A DNA stretch of 64,000 nt from JAKFWI01 sp031399165 (GTDB lineage: Bacteria; Pseudomonadota; Alphaproteobacteria; Caulobacterales; Aquidulcibacteraceae), in NCBI GenBank assembly GCA_031399165.1, contig JANNOO010000057.1, forward strand, positions 21,757 to 85,756, written 5' to 3'. The translations under genes and the position numbers were made by a program. The notes beneath the pieces were generated by a model. It made no database searches. It was given only the letters and a program-made list of their open reading frames with translations, and was not told the origin of the DNA. Positions 7,905 to 15,369 of the stretch are shown one piece after another; positions within the stretch are counted from its first letter, which is position 1, and each line of letters opens with the position of its first letter.

Positions 7905-8288
7905 CTATTCGCCGAGGACGGCGGCGATCTTGGATTTCAGCGTAGCGGCGTTGAACGGCTTAACGATATAATTGTCGACGCCCGCCTGTTTGGCCTCGAG
8001 CACCTTTTCGCCTTTGGATTCCGCGGTGATCATGATGAACGGCGTTTCCTTCAGCGTCTCGTCGGTGCGCATGTGCTTGAGAAGGTCCATCCCTCCCATA
8101 GGCTCCATGTAACGGTCGGAAATAACCAGCCCATACGGTTTTTCGCGCAGCTTTTCGAGCGCCGAGCCGCCGTCCTGCGCTTCCTCGACATTGTCGAAGC
8201 CGATCTGCTTTAGGAGGTGCCGCAGAATGCGGATCATGGCCGGATAATCGTCGATCACGAGAATCGGCAGCGTCGCGTCGAGAGCCAT
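7905..8288 (-). CDS. Single-domain response regulator (CheY-like)
   Basis: A 127-residue stand-alone receiver domain. The acidic pair is at D13/D14 (VIDDYPAM), the phospho-acceptor aspartate is in VISDRYMEPMGG near residue 57, the switch residue is in MITAES, and the invariant lysine is in YIVKPF near 109. No output domain is present, so it acts through protein-protein contacts, as in CheY or DivK-type signalling. No histidine kinase is adjacent, so its partner is unknown. Confidence 0.88.
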   Translation of the reverse strand: MALDATLPILVIDDYPAMIRILRHLLKQIGFDNVEEAQDGGSALEKLREKPYGLVISDRYMEPMGGMDLLKHMRTDETLKETPFIMITAESKGEKVLEAKQAGVDNYIVKPFNAATLKSKIAAVLGE

Positions 8289-8415
8289 TAATCCTTCACC
8301 CGCGCCGCCTGGCGCCTAAATGGGCTCACGCGCCCTAAACGGGCTTGCGCCCCGCGCGCGAATAGCAGCATAGGGGCCCACGGTTAAAGAACCTGTAAAC
8401 CTTCGGACAGACCCC

Positions 8416-8865
8416 TTGGCAGCATCGGCGGCGCCCCGCTTTTTCGAAGACCTTGCCATCGGCACGTCGGCTGAAGCCGCCCGCATCGTCAGCGAGGCGG
8501 ACGTGGCCGCGTTCGCCGCTGTTTCGGGGGATCACAATCCCGTCCATGTCGATGAGGTCTATGCCGCAGCCTCGCCGTTTCGCGCACGCATCGCCCACGG
8601 CGCGCTGATCGCGTCTTTTGTTTCGGCATTGATGGCGGCCGAACTGCCGGGCCCCGGTGCGATCTACGTTTCGCAAACCACGAATTTCCGCCGGCCGGTA
8701 AAGCTCGGCGACGAGGTTACGACCAAAGTGTCCGTCTCCGCGCTCGATCCGGTCAAATCCTACGCCACGATGGCCTTCACCTGCTCCGTTGCCGGCAAGA
8801 CGGTGATGGATGGCGAGGCGCTGCTGATCGTGCCGCGCCGGCGCCGCGCGCGGACCGAGGCGTGA
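8416..8865 (+). CDS. MaoC family (R)-specific hydratase
   Basis: A 149-residue hot-dog fold enzyme of the MaoC/PhaJ group, expected to hydrate trans-2-enoyl-CoA to (R)-3-hydroxyacyl-CoA. The catalytic Asp/His are in SGDHNPVHVDEVYA (about residues 38-51), and the following AHGALIASFVSALM is typical of the family. Translation starts at a TTG; I see no better upstream ATG. The stop overlaps the GTG start of ribF (GTGA), so the two are coupled. Confidence 0.85.
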   Translation: MAASAAPRFFEDLAIGTSAEAARIVSEADVAAFAAVSGDHNPVHVDEVYAAASPFRARIAHGALIASFVSALMAAELPGPGAIYVSQTTNFRRPVKLGDEVTTKVSVSALDPVKSYATMAFTCSVAGKTVMDGEALLIVPRRRRARTEA

Positions 8866-9797
8866 AGCTGGCTGACATTTTCGCAGATCGCGACGCCGCG
8901 CCCGAAGCCCTGCGCGGGAGCGCGATCGCGCTCGGCAATTTCGACGGCGTGCATAAAGGCCATCAGGCCGTGATCGCTGACGCGCGCGCCGCGGCCACCG
9001 CCCGCGGCCTTAAACTCGCCGCAGCGGTGTTTGAGCCGCACCCGCGCCAGTTCTTTCAACGCGACGCAACGCCGTTCCGCCTGCAGAGCCCCGGCCAGCG
9101 CGTACGTGCGCTTTCGGCGTTGGGCGTGGAGGTCGTGTTCCAGATCGGGTTTGACGCCGCGCTTTCCGCGCTGACAGACGAACAATTCGCCGCGCAGGAA
9201 TTGTCCGCGCGCATCGGCGCGGCGCATGTTTCGGTCGGCGCGGATTTCACCTTCGGCCAAGGCCGCATGGGCGATGCGGACTCGCTAACGGCGCTCGGCG
9301 GGCAGAACGGGTTTTCCGTCCGCGTCGCGCCTGTGCTGAAGGAAGATGGTGCGCAGAAAGTATCGTCTTCGACAATCCGTGCGGCGATATCCGAAGGCCG
9401 CATGGAGCAAGCCGCCGCACTGCTGACGCGCGCGTGGGCGATTGAAGGCATCGTGCTGCCCGGCGCGGCGCGCGGGCGCGGGATTGGCTTTCCCACTGCC
9501 AATCTTTCGATGGGCGCTTACCAGAGCCCGCGCCTGGGCGTTTATGCCGTGCGCGCCGACACTGGCGGCGAGCGCGTTCCAGGCGTGGCCAATATTGGCG
9601 TGCGCCCCACGGTCGGCGGCGCAGAAGAACCCCTACTGGAAGCGCATCTATTCGATTTCGACGGTGATCTTTACGGACGGCGGATTGAAGTCGAACTCAT
9701 CAGCTTCCTCCGCGCCGAGCAGAAATTCGAAAGCCTCGACGCGCTGAAAGCGCAGATCGCGATCGACGCCGGCGCAGCAAAAGCGGCTTTGCGCTAA
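8862..9797 (+). CDS. ribF: Bifunctional riboflavin kinase / FAD synthetase
   Basis: A 311-residue RibF. The N-terminal nucleotidyltransferase half contains ALGNFDGVHKGHQAVI near residue 24 and adenylates FMN to FAD. The C-terminal riboflavin kinase half contains GRGIGFPTANL near 204 and GVANIGVRPTV, and makes FMN. Length and motif order match the family. It begins with GTG inside the stop of the MaoC gene, which suggests translational coupling. It ends at the convergent hslO gene, with a 4-nt overlap. Confidence 0.92.
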   Translation: MKLADIFADRDAAPEALRGSAIALGNFDGVHKGHQAVIADARAAATARGLKLAAAVFEPHPRQFFQRDATPFRLQSPGQRVRALSALGVEVVFQIGFDAALSALTDEQFAAQELSARIGAAHVSVGADFTFGQGRMGDADSLTALGGQNGFSVRVAPVLKEDGAQKVSSSTIRAAISEGRMEQAAALLTRAWAIEGIVLPGAARGRGIGFPTANLSMGAYQSPRLGVYAVRADTGGERVPGVANIGVRPTVGGAEEPLLEAHLFDFDGDLYGRRIEVELISFLRAEQKFESLDALKAQIAIDAGAAKAALR

Positions 9798-10672
9798 CCG
9801 CCCAGATCGTCCGGCGCGATGAGATAAAGCCGCGAACAGAACTCGCAATGCGCGTGGATCAGCCCATCGGGCTCGACCATGTCGCCCAACTCGTCGCGGC
9901 CGAAACGGGAAAGCAGCGCCGTCAGCCGCTCGCGGTCGCAATAGCACTTTTCGATCAGGGGCGTAGGCGGAGACATGCGCACGCCGTCCTCGTGAAACAG
10001 GCGATAAAGCACCCGCGCGGCCGAAAGCGCTGGATCGAGCACTTCGGCATCGCTCAGCGTGCTGAATAAAGCCTCCGCGCGCTCCCAGGCTTCATCGGTT
10101 TGGCCGCGCGCCGCGTCGCCGGCGATTTTCTGCAACAGCGCGCCGCCCGAACGCCAGCCCGCCCGTTCGCCGCGCGCGTAGGATTCGCCGACCGCAAGCT
10201 TGATCCGCGTCGGCACCTGTTCGGATTGCGCGAAATAGGCCTCCGCGCATTGCGCCAGCGTTTCACCGGCAAGCGGCACGACGCCTTGATGGCGTGCAAG
10301 GCCCTCGCCCTGCTCCAACGTCATCACCAGCGCGCCCGCGCCAAGCAAATCTGCCGGCGGCGTGGTGTTGATCGCAGAAAGTTTTTCCCGCGCAGCTTTT
10401 TCGAAGCGCGCATAGCCGCGCAGGCTGCCCTCGCTGCGATATTCGGCGACCAGCAACGGCACGTCGCCTTTGCCTTCCGCCTGTACGATCAGACGCCCCG
10501 TCACCTTGAACAGCGAACCGACCAGCGCCGCTAGCGTCAGCGCTTCACCCAGAAGCAGCGCCACGGGGCGCGGATAATCATGGCGATGCAGAATGGGATC
10601 GATCACGAGATCGCCAAGCCGGGCGTAACGCCCCAATGCCGGCGCGCCCTCGATCTGGAACGCGGCGACCAT
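9794..10672 (-). CDS. hslO: Redox-regulated chaperone Hsp33
   Basis: A 292-residue Hsp33, a holdase activated by oxidation and located in the cytoplasm. The zinc-binding switch is intact: CYC near residue 247 followed about 30 residues later by CEFC. The N-terminal core has LGEALTLAALVGSLFK and the family's LVAEYRSEGSLRGYAR. The start is the ATG at 10672, 11 nt after the argF stop; the longer open frame only overlaps argF. Sharing an operon with argD-argF is common in this class. Confidence 0.9.
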   Translation of the reverse strand: MVAAFQIEGAPALGRYARLGDLVIDPILHRHDYPRPVALLLGEALTLAALVGSLFKVTGRLIVQAEGKGDVPLLVAEYRSEGSLRGYARFEKAAREKLSAINTTPPADLLGAGALVMTLEQGEGLARHQGVVPLAGETLAQCAEAYFAQSEQVPTRIKLAVGESYARGERAGWRSGGALLQKIAGDAARGQTDEAWERAEALFSTLSDAEVLDPALSAARVLYRLFHEDGVRMSPPTPLIEKCYCDRERLTALLSRFGRDELGDMVEPDGLIHAHCEFCSRLYLIAPDDLGG

Positions 10673-10683
10673 GTCGTCAGCGT

Positions 10684-11631
10684 TCAAATCTTTCCCAGGC
10701 ACCACAGCAACACGGCCTTCTGCGCATGGATGCGGTTTTCGGCTTCGTCCCACACCGCCGAGGCGGGCCCGTCCATCACTTCGTCGGTGACTTCCTCGCC
10801 GCGATGGGCAGGCAGACAATGCAGAAACACGGCGTCGCTCTTGGCGCCTGCCATCAATTGCTTGTTGACCTGAAACGGCGGCAGCGCGGCCATGCGCGCG
10901 TCCTTGTCCAGATCGCCCATCGACACCCAGCAATCGGTGACGACGACATCGACGCCCTTGGCGGCGGCCAAGGGATCGCCGGTCAGATCCACAGCCCCGC
11001 CGGCTTTGCGCGCTGCTTCGATTTCCTGCATGCGCGGCGCGTAGGCGGCAGGGGCGGCGATGCGCAAGGCAAAACCGAGTTTCGGCGCGGCGTGAATGAA
11101 CGAGGCGCACACGTTATTGCCGTCGCCCAGCCAGGCGATCGTGCGCCCTTTTACATCGCCGAGCCGCTCTTCGATTGTGAGCAGATCAGCCAATATCTGG
11201 CAGGGATGGGAAAGATCGGTAAGGCCGTTAATCACCGGCACGTCGGCGGCGGAAGCAAATGCGAGCACGTCATCATGCTTGTTTGCGCGGATCATCACCG
11301 CATCGACCATGCGCGACAGCACCCGCGCGGTATCTTCGATCGTCTCGCCGCGGCCGAGCTGCGTATCGTTTGAATTGAGCGCGAGCGAACCACCGCCGAG
11401 CTGACGCATCGCCATCTCGAACGAAACGCGCGTGCGCGTGGAATTCTTCTGGAAGATCATCGCCAGCACATGGCCATCGAGCGGTCGATCGAAATCGGGC
11501 GCGCCCTTCGGCATGCCGATGCGCGCATTCTTGCGGCGCTTGGCTTCTTCCAGCAGCGCGCGCAATTCGGCGCCGGACAGCGGCGAGATATCCAGAAAGT
11601 GCCGCGGCGGCGCGCCGAACAGCGGCTTCAC
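10684..11631 (-). CDS. argF: Ornithine carbamoyltransferase
   Basis: A 315-residue enzyme that joins ornithine and carbamoyl phosphate to form citrulline in arginine synthesis. The carbamoyl-phosphate site STRTRVSFEMA is near residue 61, HPCQ near 142, and the ornithine-binding HCLPAHRGEEV near 279. Its start overlaps the argD stop by 4 nt and hslO follows closely, giving an argD-argF-hslO operon. Confidence 0.94.
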   Translation of the reverse strand: MKPLFGAPPRHFLDISPLSGAELRALLEEAKRRKNARIGMPKGAPDFDRPLDGHVLAMIFQKNSTRTRVSFEMAMRQLGGGSLALNSNDTQLGRGETIEDTARVLSRMVDAVMIRANKHDDVLAFASAADVPVINGLTDLSHPCQILADLLTIEERLGDVKGRTIAWLGDGNNVCASFIHAAPKLGFALRIAAPAAYAPRMQEIEAARKAGGAVDLTGDPLAAAKGVDVVVTDCWVSMGDLDKDARMAALPPFQVNKQLMAGAKSDAVFLHCLPAHRGEEVTDEVMDGPASAVWDEAENRIHAQKAVLLWCLGKI

Positions 11632-12815
11632 GCCGCCGCCTCAACATCGCCGAGCGCTGCGTCGATGATCTCGGCAGCCTTGGAAACGTCTTCCGGCTGC
11701 AAGATCATCGGCGGCGCGAGGCGCAGCACGTTGTCGCCCGCAACGCCGACCAGCAATTTGCGGTTCCGCGCGGCGGCCTGCACCAGCTTGGGGGCAACCG
11801 TCAGCTTGAGCCCGCGCAGCAATCCCCTGCCGCGCGTTTCCACCACGGTTTTCGGATGGCGATCCTTCAGGCCTTCCAGCGCCTGACCGAGATGGTTCGC
11901 CATGTCGCGCACGTGTTCGAGGAATTTATCGTCAGCAAGGATATCCCACGCCGCATTACCGACGGCCATGGCAAGCGGATTGCCGCCATAGGTCGTGCCG
12001 TGCGTTCCGAATGTCATGCCCTTCGCCGCCTCGCGCGTGGCCAGGCACGCGCCGAGCGGAAAGCCGCCGCCGACCGCTTTGGCGATCGTCATCACGTCCG
12101 GAGTCACGCCTGACCATTCATGCGCGAACAGCTTTCCGGTACGCCCGGCGCCGCACTGGACTTCATCGTACATCAAAAGCGCGCCGTGCTCGTCGCATAA
12201 TTTGCGCATCAGCTTCAGCGCCTCGTCAGGCACGACCTGCACGCCGCCTTCGCCCTGCACCGGCTCGATCAGGATCGCCGCCGTGTTTGGACCAACCAGC
12301 TCTTTCAGATTTTCCCAATCGCCGAATTGGCAATGCACATAACCCGGCAGGTGCGGACCGAACCCGTCGAGATAGCTGGGATTTCCCGACGCATTGATCG
12401 CGGCATAGGAGCGGCCGTGGAACGAGCCGGAAAAGCCGATCACGTCGATCTTCTCGGGCCTGCCGTTCGCGGCCTGGTATTTACGCGCGATCTTCAGCGC
12501 CAGTTCGATCGCCTCGGTGCCGGAATTGGTGAAGAACACCTGATCGGCGAAGGTCTTCTCGCAATATTTAGCGGCGAGTTTTTCCTGGCCCTCAATCTTG
12601 TACATGTTCGAGATGTGCCAGAGTTTTTGCGCCTGCTCATGCAGCGCGCTCACCAGCTTGGGATGGGCGTGTCCCAGACCATTGACCGCGATGCCGGCGA
12701 TGAAATCGAGGTAGCGCTCGCCCTTGTCGTCGATCAGCCACACGCCCTCGCCGCGCACGAACACCTGCTCGGGATGCGCGAACACATTGAACAGATGATT
12801 TTCCGCGTCGGCCAT
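11628..12815 (-). CDS. argD: Acetylornithine aminotransferase
   Basis: A 395-residue class III PLP aminotransferase of arginine (and possibly lysine) synthesis. Visible elements are FTNSGTEAIELALKIAR near residue 95, GSFHGRSYAA near 130, YDEVQCGAGRTGKLFAHE near 217 and the PLP lysine in TIAKAVGGGFPLGA near 247. It is the first gene of the argD-argF-hslO operon. A 79-bp gap separates it from the ABC permease gene on the same strand. Confidence 0.92.
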   Translation of the reverse strand: MADAENHLFNVFAHPEQVFVRGEGVWLIDDKGERYLDFIAGIAVNGLGHAHPKLVSALHEQAQKLWHISNMYKIEGQEKLAAKYCEKTFADQVFFTNSGTEAIELALKIARKYQAANGRPEKIDVIGFSGSFHGRSYAAINASGNPSYLDGFGPHLPGYVHCQFGDWENLKELVGPNTAAILIEPVQGEGGVQVVPDEALKLMRKLCDEHGALLMYDEVQCGAGRTGKLFAHEWSGVTPDVMTIAKAVGGGFPLGACLATREAAKGMTFGTHGTTYGGNPLAMAVGNAAWDILADDKFLEHVRDMANHLGQALEGLKDRHPKTVVETRGRGLLRGLKLTVAPKLVQAAARNRKLLVGVAGDNVLRLAPPMILQPEDVSKAAEIIDAALGDVEAAA

Positions 12816-12894
12816 GGCGATTTCTTTCTTTGGCCCCCAAAAAAGAAGCGCGCCTTGTGAGCCGATGCGGCGGGCGCGTCAAGGAAAGTAAATT

Positions 12895-13713
12895 CTAGCT
12901 CTTCAGGCGCCAGCCGGCATGCAACAGCCGCCAGCACAGCACGCTGAATGCCACCGCGAGCACGCCGCACACCCCCGCTGCGAGCGGCAGATTGAGATCC
13001 GCGGCGCCGATGAAGCCGTAGCGGAAGCCGTCGATCATCAGGTGGACGGGGTTGTAATGGCTGATCGTGCGGAACGGCTCGGGCAGTCGATCGACCGAAT
13101 AGAACGTCCCCGACAGGAACGTCAGCGGCGTGATTACGAAATTGCTGATCGCGGCGAGATTGTCGAACTTGCTGGCCCAGACGCCGCCGATCAGGCCGAT
13201 GGCGCCGAAAATCACCGCCGAGGTGATCGAGAAATAAAGCACCGCCCACCAATGCGCCGGCAGCACGTTGGCGAAGGGGATAGCGGCGATCGCGGAGGCC
13301 AGCCCCACGATCAGCCCGCGCGCCACCGCGCCGCCGATAAAGGCGATGGTCAGCTCCAGCGCCGAGATCGGCGGGGTCAGGAAGTCGACCATGTTGCCCT
13401 GCACCTTGGCGATGATCAGGGACGAGGACGAATTCTGGAATGCGTTGGAGATGATGCCCATCATCATCAGGCCGGGAGCCAGGAAATCGGCATAGCTAAC
13501 GCCAGAAATGCCGGAATCGCGCCCGCCCAAAGCCAGCGAAAACACCGTCATGAACAGCAACGTCGACATGACCGGGGCAATTACGGTCTGCGCCGCCACT
13601 TTCATGAACCGGCTGACCTCGCGCTGGAGCAAGGTCTGCAGGCCGATCCAGTTTACCGCTCCATAGGTGCGCGGCGTGGGCGGCGAAATTGTGCTGGGCA
13701 CCGGGCGCTCCAT
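12895..13713 (-). CDS. ABC-2 type transporter permease
   Basis: A 272-residue inner-membrane permease with about six hydrophobic segments and the ABC-2 signature, including ITPLTFLSGTFYSVDRLPEP near residue 192 and NPVHLMIDGFRYG near 222. It resembles the YadH/NodJ branch. No ATP-binding partner is adjacent, so it must pair with one encoded elsewhere. The substrate is unknown. It is divergent from gcrA; one GANTC site lies 5 bp upstream of its start. Confidence 0.85.
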   Translation of the reverse strand: MERPVPSTISPPTPRTYGAVNWIGLQTLLQREVSRFMKVAAQTVIAPVMSTLLFMTVFSLALGGRDSGISGVSYADFLAPGLMMMGIISNAFQNSSSSLIIAKVQGNMVDFLTPPISALELTIAFIGGAVARGLIVGLASAIAAIPFANVLPAHWWAVLYFSITSAVIFGAIGLIGGVWASKFDNLAAISNFVITPLTFLSGTFYSVDRLPEPFRTISHYNPVHLMIDGFRYGFIGAADLNLPLAAGVCGVLAVAFSVLCWRLLHAGWRLKS

Positions 13714-13717
13714 TAGG

Positions 13718-13924
13718 GACTCTTTGATGTTTTAGAGTCTGTTTTCTGGTTATCGAAAGGTTAAGGCGTAGCGCAAGTCCATGACGAATCGGCGAAAATC
13801 CCCGCGCCACGGGCGCAGCTCCGATTCGCCAGAATCAGTACCTGTGGATACCCCACACCCCACCTATTGTGTCTCGCCTCGATTTGGCTACAATCCATAG
13901 CGTGCTCGGGAAGCCGAGTGAGTC
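13718..13924. promoter_or_regulatory. Cluster of six GANTC (CcrM-type) sites upstream of gcrA
   Basis: GANTC occurs at 13718, 13735, 13786, 13823, 13832 and 13920, all inside the 259-bp gap between the ABC permease gene and gcrA. In Caulobacter-type cells GANTC is methylated by CcrM, and the methylation state affects transcription, including that of gcrA. Random expectation for a GC-rich sequence is about one site or fewer in this space. The sites are seen directly; the regulatory role is inferred from known biology. Confidence 0.7.
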
Positions 13925-13972
13925 GCGGATTTGAGCCGCCGGGCTGGCGGCGCAGGCATAGGGGCCAACACC

Positions 13973-14491
13973 ATGTGGACCGACGAACGTGTCAACACGC
14001 TCCGGAAATTATGGACCGATGGACTGTCGGCCAGCCAGATCGCCAAGCAGCTGGGCGGCGTCACCCGCAATGCTGTGATCGGCAAGGTCCACCGTCTCGG
14101 CCTCGCCGGCCGGGCGACGCCCTCGCGTCCTGCCAAGCGCATCGTGCGCAACAATGTCAACAATCGCCCGCGTCTGATGACCGGCGCGCCGTCGCGCCCG
14201 CGGACCATCCCGTCACTCGCGCCGCTGGCTGAGGCCGCCCCGCCGCTGGAGCCGATGGCCCAGGCGGACGGCTCGCTCGCCAGCGTGCTGACCGTGACCG
14301 ACCGGATGTGCCGCTGGCCGATCGGCGATCCCACCGACCAGAAATTTGCCTTCTGCGGCCGCGACGCCTGCGACGGTCCCTATTGCAGCGAGCACGCCCG
14401 CCTCGGCTTTCAGCCGCAACGCGCCCGCGTCCGCAAGGCGACCGGCGAGCCGGACGAACTCAAGCGCCTGATGCGCTACGCGTCGATGTAA
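13973..14491 (+). CDS. gcrA: Cell cycle regulator GcrA
   Basis: A 172-residue GcrA, a cell-cycle transcription regulator of alphaproteobacteria that binds sigma70-RNA polymerase and methylated GANTC promoters. The N-terminal helix-turn-helix starts at once with MWTDERVNTLRKLW and continues with SASQIAKQLGGVTRNAVIGK. The C-terminal sigma-binding part contains RMCRWPIGDP and CGRDACDGPYC. The length matches Caulobacter GcrA. The start is the ATG at 13973. Upstream lies a dense set of GANTC sites and downstream a strong terminator. Confidence 0.95.
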   Translation: MWTDERVNTLRKLWTDGLSASQIAKQLGGVTRNAVIGKVHRLGLAGRATPSRPAKRIVRNNVNNRPRLMTGAPSRPRTIPSLAPLAEAAPPLEPMAQADGSLASVLTVTDRMCRWPIGDPTDQKFAFCGRDACDGPYCSEHARLGFQPQRARVRKATGEPDELKRLMRYASM

Positions 14492-14516
14492 GCGCGAGAC
14501 CTTGTCAGACGGCAGG

Positions 14517-14547
14517 CGGGGCGGTTCCGAAAGGGCCGCCCCGTTTT
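14517..14547 (+). terminator. Rho-independent terminator after gcrA
   Basis: An 8-bp perfect GC stem (CGGGGCGG/CCGCCCCG) at 14517-14524 and 14536-14543 is followed by TTTTGTT, 25 nt after the gcrA stop. Confidence 0.85.
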
Positions 14548-14588
14548 GTTATGCGCTCGCGATCCCGGCTTGCGCGCGCAGGGCCAAT

Positions 14589-14611
14589 GATATACATTAT
14601 AGATGTATATC
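14589..14611. promoter_or_regulatory. 23-bp palindromic operator of the toxin-antitoxin pair
   Basis: A perfect inverted repeat, GATATACAT then tatag then ATGTATATC, lies 11 nt upstream of the antitoxin start and covers the AT-rich likely -10 region. AbrB/VapB-type antitoxins bind such sites with their toxin to repress their own operon. Confidence 0.7.
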
Positions 14612-14622
14612 TGGAGTCGGTG

Positions 14623-14853
14623 ATGCAGGTTTCCAAATGGGGCAACAGCTTAGCTGTCCGCCTGCCCGCCGCGATCGTCGAGGCGTTAAAGCTCAAGGAG
14701 GGCGACGAGATCGAGATCACCATCGCCAGCGCGCACTTATTCAAAATCGCGAAGGACAAGAGCCGAGAAAGGGCCGTTGCGCGGCTCCAGGCGATGCAGC
14801 GGCCGCTCCCGAAGGGCTTCCGCTTCGATCGTGACGAAGCCAGTGAGCGCTAG
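14623..14853 (+). CDS. vapB: AbrB/MazE-type antitoxin
   Basis: A 76-residue antitoxin with an N-terminal AbrB-like swapped-hairpin DNA-binding domain: MQVSKWGNSLAVRLPAAIVE followed by LKEGDEIEI. The charged C-terminal tail (about residues 45-76) is the expected toxin-binding part. The ATG at 14623 is chosen because the domain begins there. It overlaps the PIN toxin gene by 11-23 nt depending on the toxin start. Confidence 0.85.
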   Translation: MQVSKWGNSLAVRLPAAIVEALKLKEGDEIEITIASAHLFKIAKDKSRERAVARLQAMQRPLPKGFRFDRDEASER

Positions 14854-15250
14854 ACGCTTCTTCGATACGAACATTCTCGTCTATGCGTTCGCGGCCGGCG
14901 ATCCGAAAAGCGCTGTCGCCGAAAGGCTGATGGCCGATGGCGGCGTGCTGAGCGTACAGGTTCTGAACGAATTCGCCAATGTCTCGCGGCGCAAACTCGG
15001 CCTGGAGTGGAGCGAAATCGGAGAGCGGCTAGCGGTCGTTAAGGAACTGGTCGAGACGCCGGCGCCGGTCACGATCGACACGCATGAGGCCGCGCTGGAC
15101 ATCGCGCGCGCGCGCAAGCTTGGATTTTACGATTCACTGATCGTGGCGGCGGCGCTTGCGGCAAAATGCGATGTGCTGCTCAGCGAAGACCTTCAGCACG
15201 GCGCCAAATTCGGAAAGTTGGAAATACAAAACCCATTTGCCGCTGACTAA
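14831..15250 (+). CDS. vapC: PIN domain ribonuclease toxin
   Basis: A toxin of about 139 residues with a PIN fold, predicted to be a Mg-dependent RNase neutralised by the preceding antitoxin. The acidic active-site positions are visible: D in FFDTNILVYAF near residue 13, E in VQVLNEFANVSRR near 46, D in FYDSLIVAAAL near 100 and the SEDLQHG segment near 119. Candidate starts are GTG at 14831 or 14843, both inside the antitoxin gene. A longer frame from 14777 is less likely. Confidence 0.85.
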   Translation: MTKPVSARRFFDTNILVYAFAAGDPKSAVAERLMADGGVLSVQVLNEFANVSRRKLGLEWSEIGERLAVVKELVETPAPVTIDTHEAALDIARARKLGFYDSLIVAAALAAKCDVLLSEDLQHGAKFGKLEIQNPFAAD

Positions 15251-15273
15251 GCATGTGCGCGGGTTCGGCGCTC

Positions 15274-15290
15274 AAATCGCTGCGCGATTT
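15274..15290. terminator. Hairpin downstream of the toxin gene
   Basis: A 7-bp perfect inverted repeat (AAATCGC, tgc, GCGATTT), followed by a second small one (GGCC-att-cGGCC). It lies between the PIN gene and the convergent SUMF1 gene and may help end transcription, though no T-run follows. Confidence 0.35.
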
Positions 15291-15369
15291 GTCGGCCATT
15301 CGGCCGACCGCGTCTCACAGGAGGCAAAAAGTAAGGACGCGGGATTTTAGGGCGTTAACGATCAGGATT

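Noticed and set aside
10673..11110. Longer Hsp33 frame reaching into argF
   Set aside because: The extra part is antisense-free but out of frame with argF coding and has no Hsp33 similarity; the ATG at 10672 fits the family.
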